8,372 bases of DNA from Caryophanales bacterium UBA1624 (GTDB taxonomy: Bacteria; Bacillota_I; Bacilli_A; RFN20; CAG-826): the NCBI GenBank assembly GCA_002321395.1, contig DCMK01000059.1, positions 1 through 8,372 of the forward strand, given 5' to 3'. The notes under the pieces were generated by a model. It saw nothing but the letters and a program-made list of their open reading frames with translations, searched no databases and had not been told where the DNA came from. Every line of letters starts with the position of its first letter. Positions within the stretch are counted from its first letter, which is position 1. The position numbers and the translations under genes are program-made. Below, one piece after another: positions 1-6,790 of this stretch.

Positions 1-72
1 TGAATTGGCCCGCTTGGGCAGACTTTTTTGAATGTTTTTGCAGTCGCTATTCCCTCTTAATACGAAAATCAG

Positions 73-267
73 TAAAACCTCATCTGCAAACGAGGGATGA
101 ATAAATCCGATTATTTCTCGCTTTTCCCGAATCTGTCGCGGTATTTTATGCGGATTTTCTTCGAAAGCGCCATCTCCAAGAACCATTTGGCCTTGTCCAT
201 TTTGTCCTTTGGGCGCGTCAGTTATAACACCTTAAAAATTCATCCCTCGTTTGCAGATGGGGTTTTA
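73..267. repeat. 195-bp element bounded by 30-bp inverted repeats
   Basis: The left arm (73-102) and right arm (238-267) are inverted copies matching at 29 of 30 positions; the one difference (T80 against G260) would still be a G-U wobble in RNA. Pairing extends outward two more steps (G72/T268 wobble, A71/T269). The 135-bp spacer (103-237) holds no convincing gene and contains a smaller inverted repeat, AAATCCG at 103-109 and CGGATTT at 151-157. Both outer ends are TA followed by AAACC (or its complement), so a TA target-site duplication, as left by IS630/Tc1-type elements and their MITEs, is possible but cannot be proved because TA is itself palindromic. The alternative is an invertible DNA segment: it lies 62 bp upstream of the nitroreductase start and its spacer holds a promoter-like hexamer. 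No transposase or recombinase is present in the window. The repeat is certain; its nature is inference. Confidence 0.85.
202..228 (+). promoter_or_regulatory. possible promoter inside the inverted-repeat element
   Basis: TATAAC at 223-228 resembles a -10 box (5 of 6). TTGTCC at 202-207 could be a -35 box, but the spacer is only 15 bp. A second TTGTCC lies at 193-198. If used, transcription would begin near 235, run through the right repeat arm and read into the nitroreductase gene. It is the best promoter-like match upstream of that gene, but remains weak. Confidence 0.3.
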
Positions 268-329
268 TTCCGCAAATTCGGATAACCATTTGTGAAAAAC
301 GGATTAAAATGCCAAAGGAGGTTTTTGCT

Positions 330-860
330 ATGAAAGAAAGCGAATTGATGGATCTAATGAAGAGCCGGCATTCCTGCCGGGCTTACTTGGACAAACCCGT
401 TGAGGAAGAGAAAATCGGCAAGATCATCGAGGCGGGGGTCCTATCCCCGACGGGGATGAACCGTCAGAAGACGATATTCCTCGCGATCAAGGATGAGAAG
501 ACGATCCAGGAGTTGTCTCGAATCAACGCCTCCTTCACGGGGGACCCCAACGGGGATCCCTTCTATGGAGCGAAGGCCGTCATCGTCGTCCTTGCCAGCA
601 AAGAAACGACGACCCGGGTCTACGATGGTTCCATTGCTTTAGGATACATGATGCTTGAAGCTTCCGCTTTGGGCCTTGGCTGCTGCTGGATCCACCGCGC
701 GAAGGAAAGCTTTTCCACCGAAGAAGGGAAGGCCATCTTGGCAAAAGCCGGGATCAAAGGGGACTACGAAGGGATCGGAAACCTCATCTTGGGATATGAG
801 GACCCAGCCCTTTCCTCGAAGCACCCAAAGTCCAGCCAAGGAAGGATCTATACTTTGTAA
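330..860 (+). CDS. nitroreductase family protein
   Basis: A 176-residue FMN-dependent nitroreductase-fold protein, a soluble cytoplasmic flavoenzyme family that transfers electrons from NAD(P)H to nitro compounds, quinones or related acceptors. The N-terminal SRHSCRAY (residues 12-19) is the family's phosphate-binding R-x-S-x-R motif for FMN. SPTGMNRQ follows at about residues 39-46, and a GLGCCWI segment with the GNLILGYEDP stretch near the C-terminus matches the second half of the fold. Length is typical of the short single-domain subgroup. The start at 330 is preferred because AAAGGAGG (314-321) sits 8 bp upstream; an in-frame ATG at 309 lies before that ribosome binding site. The gene stands alone, with the inverted-repeat element upstream and an intrinsic terminator 11 bp downstream. 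Family assignment is firm; the physiological substrate cannot be read from sequence. Confidence 0.92.
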   Translation: MKESELMDLMKSRHSCRAYLDKPVEEEKIGKIIEAGVLSPTGMNRQKTIFLAIKDEKTIQELSRINASFTGDPNGDPFYGAKAVIVVLASKETTTRVYDGSIALGYMMLEASALGLGCCWIHRAKESFSTEEGKAILAKAGIKGDYEGIGNLILGYEDPALSSKHPKSSQGRIYTL

Positions 861-871
861 GGCAAAAGAAG

Positions 872-900
872 AAACGTTCCCGACGAGGAACGTTTTTTTT
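872..900 (+). terminator. intrinsic terminator of the nitroreductase gene
   Basis: A 9-bp stem, AAACGTTCC (872-880) with GGAACGTTT (887-895), closes a 6-nt loop and runs into an uninterrupted T tract ending at 900. It begins 11 bp after the stop codon. Confidence 0.9.
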
Positions 901-904
901 GACG

Positions 905-928
905 AAAAAAGGCGGCCGCTAAGCCGCC
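905..928 (-). terminator. intrinsic terminator of the uracil permease gene
   Basis: Read on the minus strand, GGCGGC (928-923) pairs with GCCGCC (916-911) around loop TTAGCG and is followed by six T residues (910-905). It begins 17 bp after the permease stop codon and sits directly against the opposing nitroreductase terminator, so the convergent genes have separate stops. Confidence 0.88.
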
Positions 929-945
929 CTGGATATCAGATGGGA

Positions 946-2460
946 TTACTTGGCTTCCGCTTCCGGATCCGTTTTCTTTTCGCGGAGGATGGCATTGAGG
1001 ACGATGCCGAGGATCATCGCGACGGAGACGGAAGTGATGGAGACGGCGAAGTTGCCGATGGCGAAGCTGAAGACCAAGCCGCCGATGCCGGCCACGAGGA
1101 TGACCGAGGTGACGAAGATGTTCTTGGTCTTGGCCATATCGACATGCTCATTGATGAGCATCTTGACGCCGGAGGAGGCGATGAAGCCGTAGAGGATCAT
1201 CGAGACGCCGCCGGTGACGCAGGCGGGAATGGTCTGGACAAGGCCCATCAAAGGGCTGAAGAAGCCAAGGGCCATGGAGAACAAGCAAGCGAGGAAGATG
1301 ACTTTGGTGGAGGCGATTTTGGTGACGCCGATGACGGCGACGTTCTCCCCGTAGGTGGTGTTGGCCGCGCCGCAGCAGACGCCGGAGATGGCCGTGGCGA
1401 CGCCGTCGCCGATCAAAGTGCGGGTCAGGCCGGGCTTCTCAAGGAGGTCACGCTGAAGGACGCCGGACATATTCTTATGGTCGCCGATGTGCTCGCAGAT
1501 AGTGACCAAGGAAACGGGGATGAAGATGAGGGCCGCTTGCCCGACCGCGGTGCCGGAAAGGGGAACCACATTGCCGCTTTGGGCGGCCACGAGGAAGAGG
1601 AACTTCGGATAGTCGATGAAGGATTGGACGGTGATGTTGGCAACCCAAGATCCATCTTGCTTCGTGGCGAAGAGGCCGACGAGCGGGTCGAAGTTGATGA
1701 CGTGGCAATATTCGGCGCCGCAGCCGTAATAGCCGATGAGGGTGAAGAGGGACGCGACGACATAGCCGCTAGCCATGCCGAGGACGAAGGGAACCAAGGA
1801 AACGGTCCCTTTCCCATAATGGGCGCAAAGGGCGGTGACGAGCATTGCGACGAGGCCGGAGATGATGGCGCACCAGTTGTAGTTTTTGCCCGTCCAGCCA
1901 GCGGTCAGGTTGGAGATGGCGCTGCCGGCCAAGGAAAGGCCGATGACGATGATCACCGGTCCGACGACGATGGCCGGAAGCAGCTTATTGAGCCATTTGA
2001 CGCCGAAGATCTTGATGAGGAAGGCGACGAGGCAATAGACCGCGCCGACCAAGGCCATGCCAACGGGCAAGATCCAAAGGTTGACTTGCCCCGCGGCGGC
2101 GTCGATTTTGATGGCCTCGCTCATCGCGGCCATATAAGCGAAGGAGGAGGCGAGGAACATCGGCGATTTGAATTTGGTGACGACGAGGTAGAAGATCGTG
2201 CCGATGCCGGCGCTGAAAAGGGTCGGGGCGATCATGACGGCGGCCAAATTGGCCTCCACCCCGTTGAGGTTGACGGTCGTGCTGGCGAAGACGATCATCG
2301 GGACCGTAATGCAAGCCACGAACATGGCCAAGACGTGCTGGATGGCCAGGATGATCCATTTCCCTGGCCTCTTGGGGGCTTCATCGACCTCAAGCAGCAT
2401 TCCGTTCGGATGGGGTTGTAGCGCTTCGTTTGCAGCGGCGCTGTTTTTGTTTCCACTCAT
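946..2460 (-). CDS. uraA: uracil permease (NCS2 family, UraA/PyrP type)
   Basis: A 504-residue polytopic inner-membrane nucleobase:cation symporter of the NCS2 family. Diagnostic motifs are QHVLAMF (41-47) in the first membrane helix, EHIGD (323-327), which carries a substrate-binding glutamate of UraA, and NTTYGEN (367-373), the signature of the uracil branch containing the second binding glutamate. Hydrophobic segments fill most of residues 36-490. It is longer than E. coli UraA (429 residues), with a 34-residue hydrophilic N-terminus and a long loop around 244-285. The start at 2460 is chosen because AAAGGAAGG ends 9 bp upstream on the minus strand; an in-frame ATG 11 codons earlier has no such site. 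A leader with an attenuator-like terminator precedes it, as is usual for pyrimidine-regulated permeases. Uracil is the likeliest substrate; another pyrimidine or xanthine is the main alternative. Confidence 0.9.
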   Translation of the reverse strand: MSGNKNSAAANEALQPHPNGMLLEVDEAPKRPGKWIILAIQHVLAMFVACITVPMIVFASTTVNLNGVEANLAAVMIAPTLFSAGIGTIFYLVVTKFKSPMFLASSFAYMAAMSEAIKIDAAAGQVNLWILPVGMALVGAVYCLVAFLIKIFGVKWLNKLLPAIVVGPVIIVIGLSLAGSAISNLTAGWTGKNYNWCAIISGLVAMLVTALCAHYGKGTVSLVPFVLGMASGYVVASLFTLIGYYGCGAEYCHVINFDPLVGLFATKQDGSWVANITVQSFIDYPKFLFLVAAQSGNVVPLSGTAVGQAALIFIPVSLVTICEHIGDHKNMSGVLQRDLLEKPGLTRTLIGDGVATAISGVCCGAANTTYGENVAVIGVTKIASTKVIFLACLFSMALGFFSPLMGLVQTIPACVTGGVSMILYGFIASSGVKMLINEHVDMAKTKNIFVTSVILVAGIGGLVFSFAIGNFAVSITSVSVAMILGIVLNAILREKKTDPEAEAK

Positions 2461-2491
2461 TGATGGGAACCTTCCTTTCCTGGATGCGGGC

Positions 2492-2516
2492 AAAAAAATA
2501 AGGCCCTAAGGCCTCA
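2492..2516 (-). terminator. attenuator-type terminator in the uraA leader
   Basis: On the minus strand UGAGGCC (2516-2510) pairs with GGCCUUA (2505-2499), with one G-U pair, around loop UUAG, followed by seven T residues (2498-2492). It lies upstream of the uraA ribosome binding site and start codon (2460) on the same strand and not after any minus-strand gene, so it is best read as a premature terminator controlling uraA. Confidence 0.75.
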
Positions 2517-2650
2517 AAACAAACGACAAGAAGGGAAGAATCGCCCCCATATTGGCGACAATATTTCCTTTCCCGGTTTGCATCATTTCGCTTGCTCCGG
2601 GACTAAAGTTTAAGACCTGATAGGATTGCTGGGAAGGGGGATGATTCCCC

Positions 2651-2665
2651 TTGGAAGCGCTTTCC
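2651..2665. promoter_or_regulatory. cre-like operator (CcpA/LacI family) between uraA and the 2743 gene
   Basis: TTGGAAGCGCTTTCC matches the B. subtilis cre consensus WTGNAANCGNWNNCW at 14 of 15 positions on the plus strand, failing only at the last W. It lies 77 bp upstream of the 2743 start and inside the uraA leader, where it also forms an RNA hairpin (GGAA/UUCC). Either role, or both, is possible. Confidence 0.5.
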
Positions 2666-2742
2666 ATTTTTGATGGCAACCGCCTCAAAACAAGTTCCGC
2701 GTTTCCGGGGAAGAGGGCTAAAATCAGCGCGGAGGAAAAAAC

Positions 2743-3675
2743 ATGAACGAATCATCCATCAAAGACGTTTTGCTTAGCCAAAGCGAGTCCTTCCGCCTTC
2801 AGGAGGACATCAAGCTCATCCAAAAAGGGATCGAGGAAAACAAAGAAGTCGCCCACGAGGAGAAAGAGAACATCTTCAAGAAGTTCGGCAAGAACATCGG
2901 GAACTCCGTCAAGAAATCCCGCACCGAATCCTTGGAGAAGGACCTCGCCAAAGACCAAGCCAGGCTTTCGGAAGTGAATCCGGAGAATAAAGAAGGCGAG
3001 CCCTTGCCCGATTTGGCGAAGAAGGAGTTGGACAGCGAGACGAAGAAAGTCGCCTTCGCGCTTTATTATCTCGCTAGCGATGCCTTCGAATACGCGAACT
3101 CCGCCGAATCCGAGGAAGCTCTATCCTTGGCTTTGTTCGCTAACAAAGAGGCGCTGTCCAATTACCGGAAGGAATTGGAGGCCAATTTCCGCACACTGAC
3201 GGTCTCGCTTTTCTCCGGGATGAAGTACACCGAGGAAGTCAAAGCCGCGCTGGGAGAATATTTCAAGGCTCTAAGCGCCCCTAAGGAAGGGAAATGTGCC
3301 CTGTGCAATGCCAATGCCTTCTTGGGCGCAGGGCAGGAGAAAGTCGCCGCTTGCGTGGCTTTCTTGCTCATGGGGGAAAACGGCCTTCCCTATTGCAACG
3401 ACCAAAGCAAAGGCACCGCGTCTTTCCTTGCTTTGACGAAGGAAGACGTCCAAGCCCTTCTTCCTTTGAAAGCCACCCTGATCGAAGAAAGCAAGAAAGA
3501 CTGGGATGCGGAGGGGAAGAAAGCCAATGTCCAAGCCTTGGTCTCCTCGCTGGCTTCCCTTGTCTCCGGGCTTTATCAATCCTTCTTGTTGGATGGCAAG
3601 GACGAAGAAGTCTGCAAAGGCAAAATCAAGATCGTCCTCGCTTTGATCGACGATCTGAAAGAATTGCTGAAGTGA
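2743..3675 (+). CDS. hypothetical soluble helical protein with CxxC motif
   Basis: I do not recognise this 310-residue protein. It is rich in Lys, Glu, Ala and Leu and almost wholly helical in character. Residues 15-80 are highly charged and could form a coiled coil; 100-175 is a more amphipathic helical region; a CALC (Cys185, Cys188) introduces a stretch with further cysteines at 204 and 218, and one more at 291, which could bind zinc or form disulfides. Residues 201-210 are hydrophobic but too short for a membrane span, and there is no signal peptide, so it should be cytoplasmic. The start is supported by GGAGG (2731-2735) 7 bp upstream. It is transcribed alone, divergent from uraA and convergent with pflA, with a cre-like site upstream and a strong shared terminator 10 bp after its stop. 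Codon use matches its neighbours, so it is very likely a real gene; no function is inferred. Confidence 0.88.
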   Translation: MNESSIKDVLLSQSESFRLQEDIKLIQKGIEENKEVAHEEKENIFKKFGKNIGNSVKKSRTESLEKDLAKDQARLSEVNPENKEGEPLPDLAKKELDSETKKVAFALYYLASDAFEYANSAESEEALSLALFANKEALSNYRKELEANFRTLTVSLFSGMKYTEEVKAALGEYFKALSAPKEGKCALCNANAFLGAGQEKVAACVAFLLMGENGLPYCNDQSKGTASFLALTKEDVQALLPLKATLIEESKKDWDAEGKKANVQALVSSLASLVSGLYQSFLLDGKDEEVCKGKIKIVLALIDDLKELLK

Positions 3676-3685
3676 CAAGGCAAAG

Positions 3686-3718
3686 AAAACGTGCCCCGGG
3701 GTCCCGGAGCACGTTTTT
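3686..3718. terminator. bidirectional terminator between the 2743 gene and pflA
   Basis: AAAACGTGC (3686-3694) pairs with GCACGTTTT (3709-3717), and the enclosed sequence can add a CCGG/CCGG helix. On the plus strand it ends in TTTTT (3714-3718) for the 2743 gene. On the minus strand it ends in TTTT-C-TTT and would terminate the pflBA transcript. The pflA stop codon (3720-3718) directly abuts the stem. Confidence 0.85.
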
Positions 3719-4455
3719 CAGTAGTTCGTCACGCGAAGCAATCTCTCGGCTTCCTTGATTTGTTCCTCGCTTGGGGGATTGACCCCTTCCAAGCGATAGG
3801 GGATGCCCAGCTTTTTGTATTTGAACGTCCCAAGGGTGTGGTAGGGAAGCACTTCGATCCTCTTCACATTGCCAAGCGAGGCGAGGAATTCCCCCTCTTG
3901 GGCGAGGATCTTCGGATCGTCGTTCCAACCCGGAACCAAAACCCGGCGGACCCAGATGGGGAAGCTTTTCTCCGCAAGATAATGGTAGAGGTCCAAAATG
4001 TTCGCGTTATCCGCTCCGACCAGCTCCTTATGGATTTTTGGGTCAAAGACCTTCATATCCATAAGGAAAAGGTCGCTGTTCTCAAGCAAAGAGTCGAACT
4101 TCTGCAGCCATTTTTCTTCCCGATGAAAAGGCCCTCCGGCCGTATCAATGGCAAGGGAAATGCCGTTTTTGCGGCAAATCTTCGCGAAATCCACAAGAAA
4201 ATCGAGTTGGGAAAGCGGCTCCCCGCCCGAGACGGTGATGCCGCCGTTGCCCTTCCAATAAGGCTTGAAGCGGGAGAGCTTGGCGAAGGCCTCTTCCGGG
4301 GAGATGGGGTTGGTCTTCAAAAACGGCCACGTGTCCGGGTTGTGGCAAAACAAGCAACGGAACGGGCACCCCTGAAGGAAAAGGACGGACCGTACCCCCG
4401 GCCCGTCCACGAGGGCGAAGGATTCTATGGATTGGTAATAACCTAACGTCCCCAT
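3718..4455 (-). CDS. pflA: pyruvate formate-lyase activating enzyme
   Basis: A 245-residue radical S-adenosylmethionine enzyme that installs the glycyl radical on PflB by hydrogen abstraction; cytoplasmic and oxygen sensitive. The [4Fe-4S]-binding CxxxCxxC is Cys30, Cys34, Cys37 (CPFRCLFC), preceded by the DGPGVR segment (17-22) typical of glycyl-radical activases, and followed by the SAM-binding GGEP at 77-80. Length equals that of E. coli PflA (about 246), so there is no extra ferredoxin domain and the activase should be specific for PFL. It begins 12 bp after the pflB stop, and its ribosome binding site AAGGAG overlaps that stop (TAAGGAG), 8 bp from the ATG, which implies co-transcription and probably translational coupling. 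The coding region ends directly against a bidirectional terminator. Confidence 0.96.
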   Translation of the reverse strand: MGTLGYYQSIESFALVDGPGVRSVLFLQGCPFRCLFCHNPDTWPFLKTNPISPEEAFAKLSRFKPYWKGNGGITVSGGEPLSQLDFLVDFAKICRKNGISLAIDTAGGPFHREEKWLQKFDSLLENSDLFLMDMKVFDPKIHKELVGADNANILDLYHYLAEKSFPIWVRRVLVPGWNDDPKILAQEGEFLASLGNVKRIEVLPYHTLGTFKYKKLGIPYRLEGVNPPSEEQIKEAERLLRVTNY

Positions 4456-4467
4456 TGTTTTTTCTCC

Positions 4468-6711
4468 TTATAAAGCGTGGTGGCAGGTCCTGGAGATGAC
4501 GTCCATCTGCTGCTCTTTGGTGAGGTCGATGAACTTGACCGCATAGCCGGAGACGCGGATGGTGAAGTTCGCGTATTCGGGCTTCTCAGGGTGGTTCATC
4601 GCGTCGATGAGCTTCTCCTTGCCAAAGACGTTCACGTTGAGGTGGTGAGCGCCTTGGTCGAAGTAGCCGTCCAAGACTTGGGCGAGGTTGTTCTTCCTCT
4701 CCTCTTCGCCATGGCCAAGCGCGTCTGGGGCGATGGTTTGGGTGTTGGAGATGCCGTCAAGGGCGTATTCGTAAGGAAGCTTGGCGACCGAGTTGAGGGA
4801 AGCCAGCAGCCCATTTTGCTCGGCCCCGTAAGAGGGGTTGGCGCCCGGGGAAAGCGGCTCCCCGGCTTTGCGCCCGTCCGGAAGCGCTCCGGTGGCTTTG
4901 CCGTAGACGACGTTGGAAGTGATCGTGAGGATCGAGGTCGTGGGTTCGGAATCGCGGTACGTGTGATGTTTGGCGATCTTGCCCATGAAGGCCTTCAACA
5001 ACTCCACGGCGATATCATCGGCACGGTCATCGTCATTGCCGTATTTGGGGAAATCGCCCTCGATCTGGAAGTCGGTGGTGATGCCCTGCTCGTTGCGGAT
5101 GGCTTTGACTTTGGCGTATTTGATGGCGGAGAGGGAATCGACGACGTGGGAGAACCCAGCGATGCCCGTGGCGAAGGTGCGGCGGACATTGGTGTCGATC
5201 AGGGCCATCTCGGCGGCCTCATAATAGTACTTGTCGTGCATGTACTGGATGAGGTTGAGGGTATTGACGTAGATGCCGGCGAGCCAGTCCATCATCAAAT
5301 CGAATTTGTGGAGGACCTCCTCATAGGAGAGGTATTCGCTGGTGATCGGGGAATACTCGGGGCCGACTTGTTGGAAGGATTTCTCATCTTTGCCGCCGTT
5401 GATGGCGTAAAGGAGGCATTTGGCCAAGTTGGCGCGGGCGCCGAAGAACTGCATTTCCTTGCCGGTCTGAGTCGCGGAGACGCAGCAGCAGATGGAATAG
5501 TCATCGGTCCAAATCGGACGCATGACGTCGTCGTTCTCGTATTGGATGGAGGAAGTGGTGATGGAGATCTTGGAGGCGTATTTCTTGAAGGCCTCCGGTA
5601 GCCGAGAGCTCCAAAGAACGGTCAGGTTCGGCTCCGGGGAGGGGCCCATGTTCTCCAAGGTGTGGAGGAAGCGGAAATCGTTTTTGGTGACCATGCTGCG
5701 CCCATCTTGCCCCATGCCGCCCACCTCCAAGGTGGCCCAGACCGGGTCGCCGGAGAAAAGGGCGTTGTAGGAGGGGATGCGGGCGAACTTGACCATGCGG
5801 AACTTCATGACGAGATGGTCGATGAGCTCCTGCGCGCCTTCTTCGGTGAGGGTGCCGTTTTCCAAGTCGCGGTTGATGTAGATGTCGAGGAAAGTCGAGA
5901 TGCGGCCGACGCTCATGGCGGCGCCGTTCTGGGTCTTGATGGCGGCGAGGTAGCCGAAGTAGAGCCACTGCACCGCTTCTTTGGCGCTATTGGCGGGTTT
6001 GGAGATGTCGAAGCCATAAGAGGCGGCCATTTCCTTCATCCCCTGGAGGGCGCGGATCTGCTCGGAGAGCTCTTCGCGGAGGCGGATGACGTCATCGGTC
6101 ATGGTGCCGTCGCCGCAGTTGGCTTTGTCCTCTTCCTTCCAAGCGATCAGTTGGTCGATGCCATAGAGGGCGACGCGGCGGTAATCGCCGACGATCCTGC
6201 CGCGGCCATAGGTGTCGGGGAGGCCGGTGAGGATTTTGTTATGCCGGCATTTGAGCATCTCCGGGGTATAGGCATCGAAGACGCCGTCGTTGTGGGTTTT
6301 CTTGTAAAGGTGGAAGGCTTTGTGGATTTCCGGGTCGACGGTATAGCCATAGGTGGACAAAGCGGTTTCGGCCATCTTGATCCCGCCATAGGGCATGAAG
6401 GCGCGCTTCAGCGGTTTGTCGGTCTGAAGGCCCACCACTTTCTCGAGGTCCTTGTCCAAATAGCCGGGGCCATAGGAAGTGAGGGAGGAAACGACGGAAG
6501 TCTCCATATCGAGGACCCCGCCTTTGGCGCGCTCCTCTTTCTGAAGCTTCTGCAGCTCGCCCCAAAGCTTTTCGGTGGCATCGCTAGGCCCTTTCAAGAA
6601 GGACTCATCGCCGTCATAAGGAAGATAGTTGTTCTGGATGAAGTCCCTGACGTCGCAGTCTTCTTTCCATTTGCGGCCCGAGAATCCGGACCAGGCAGCG
6701 TTTTCGATCAT
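4468..6711 (-). CDS. pflB: formate C-acetyltransferase (pyruvate formate-lyase)
   Basis: A 747-residue glycyl-radical enzyme converting pyruvate and CoA to acetyl-CoA and formate in anaerobic fermentation. The catalytic Cys-Cys pair is Cys409-Cys410 in SICCCVSATQ, followed by the conserved KEMQFFGARANLAK. The radical-bearing glycine is Gly722 in RVSGYAV, 25 residues from the C-terminus as expected. The N-terminal VRDFIQNNYLPYDGDESFL and YGRGRIVGDYRRVALYGI (168-185) are also typical of true PFL rather than of glycerol or choline dehydratases. E. coli PflB has 760 residues, so this is full length. The start at 6711 has AAGGAG 7 bp upstream. It is the first gene of a pflB-pflA operon, with a tandem cre-like site and a -10-like box upstream, fitting catabolite control. 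One small oddity is a third cysteine (Cys408) just before the catalytic pair. Confidence 0.98.
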   Translation of the reverse strand: MIENAAWSGFSGRKWKEDCDVRDFIQNNYLPYDGDESFLKGPSDATEKLWGELQKLQKEERAKGGVLDMETSVVSSLTSYGPGYLDKDLEKVVGLQTDKPLKRAFMPYGGIKMAETALSTYGYTVDPEIHKAFHLYKKTHNDGVFDAYTPEMLKCRHNKILTGLPDTYGRGRIVGDYRRVALYGIDQLIAWKEEDKANCGDGTMTDDVIRLREELSEQIRALQGMKEMAASYGFDISKPANSAKEAVQWLYFGYLAAIKTQNGAAMSVGRISTFLDIYINRDLENGTLTEEGAQELIDHLVMKFRMVKFARIPSYNALFSGDPVWATLEVGGMGQDGRSMVTKNDFRFLHTLENMGPSPEPNLTVLWSSRLPEAFKKYASKISITTSSIQYENDDVMRPIWTDDYSICCCVSATQTGKEMQFFGARANLAKCLLYAINGGKDEKSFQQVGPEYSPITSEYLSYEEVLHKFDLMMDWLAGIYVNTLNLIQYMHDKYYYEAAEMALIDTNVRRTFATGIAGFSHVVDSLSAIKYAKVKAIRNEQGITTDFQIEGDFPKYGNDDDRADDIAVELLKAFMGKIAKHHTYRDSEPTTSILTITSNVVYGKATGALPDGRKAGEPLSPGANPSYGAEQNGLLASLNSVAKLPYEYALDGISNTQTIAPDALGHGEEERKNNLAQVLDGYFDQGAHHLNVNVFGKEKLIDAMNHPEKPEYANFTIRVSGYAVKFIDLTKEQQMDVISRTCHHAL

Positions 6712-6766
6712 TTGTATTCTCCTTGTTACAGGGAAATTAAAAAGGATACGGGTGGAGTGAACAAGG

Positions 6767-6790
6767 AAAGCGCATAAGAAAGCGCTACCA
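6767..6790. promoter_or_regulatory. tandem cre-like sites upstream of pflB
   Basis: AAAGCGC is repeated at 6767-6773 and 6779-6785, 12 bp apart, a little over one helical turn. The second copy lies in a 15-mer (6776-6790) matching the cre consensus WTGNAANCGNWNNCW at 14 of 15 positions on either strand. The first copy is weaker (about 12 of 15). They are 56-79 bp upstream of the pflB start, just downstream of the candidate promoter, a placement suited to CcpA control of fermentation genes. Confidence 0.5.

Larger units (their letters stand above)
2492..2693 (-). promoter_or_regulatory. uraA 5' leader with predicted antitermination switch
   Basis: Read 5'->3' on the minus strand the leader has an ordered set of pairings. 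TTGTTTTGAGGC occurs twice, at 2693-2682 and at 2522-2511, where the second copy forms the 5' arm of the terminator. Between them GGTCTTAAAC (2617-2608) can pair with either copy through about 9-10 bp with one bulged U. Pairing with copy 1 would leave the terminator free to form; pairing with copy 2 would disrupt it. Pairing with copy 1 closes a domain containing GGTTGC (2681-2676) with GCAATC (2629-2624), a GGAA/TTCC hairpin around 2664-2652, and an AAGGGG/CCCCTT hairpin around 2653-2635. Known precedent is PyrR-controlled attenuation of uracil permease genes, but no clean PyrR loop is seen and I recognise no riboswitch class. The transcription start is not identified. Confidence 0.5.

Noticed and set aside
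8..29. GCCC/GGGC hairpin followed by T6 near the window start, as a terminator of an upstream gene
   Set aside because: The stem is only 4 bp and the T tract begins 4 bases after it; the upstream gene is not in the window, so it cannot be supported. I see nothing else in 1-72.
97..285. 62-residue open frame inside the inverted-repeat element
   Set aside because: It starts within the left arm and ends just past the right arm, has no ribosome binding site and no recognisable motif, so it is unlikely to be a gene.
655..2421. 588-codon plus-strand open frame spanning the nitroreductase end and the permease gene
   Set aside because: It is mostly antisense to uraA, is extremely Asp/Glu/Gly-rich as expected from the complement of GC-ending codons, crosses two terminators, and has no family motifs.
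2593..2629. PyrR-binding-loop-like sequences in the uraA leader (AATCCTATCAGGTC and AGTCCCGGAG)
   Set aside because: The first misses both conserved loop guanines and the second lacks one base of the ARUCCNGNGAGGYU pattern, so neither is good enough to call a PyrR site.
2506..2688. 60-residue minus-strand frame covering the uraA leader, as a possible leader peptide
   Set aside because: It would start at TTG with no ribosome binding site, and its stop lies in the terminator loop by chance; the region is better explained as structured RNA.
4477..6777. Two long plus-strand frames (4477-5601 and 5662-6777) opposite pflB
   Set aside because: Both lie antisense to a clearly functional pflB, have low-complexity Val/Gly/Asp composition and no ribosome binding sites; they reflect codon bias on the coding strand.
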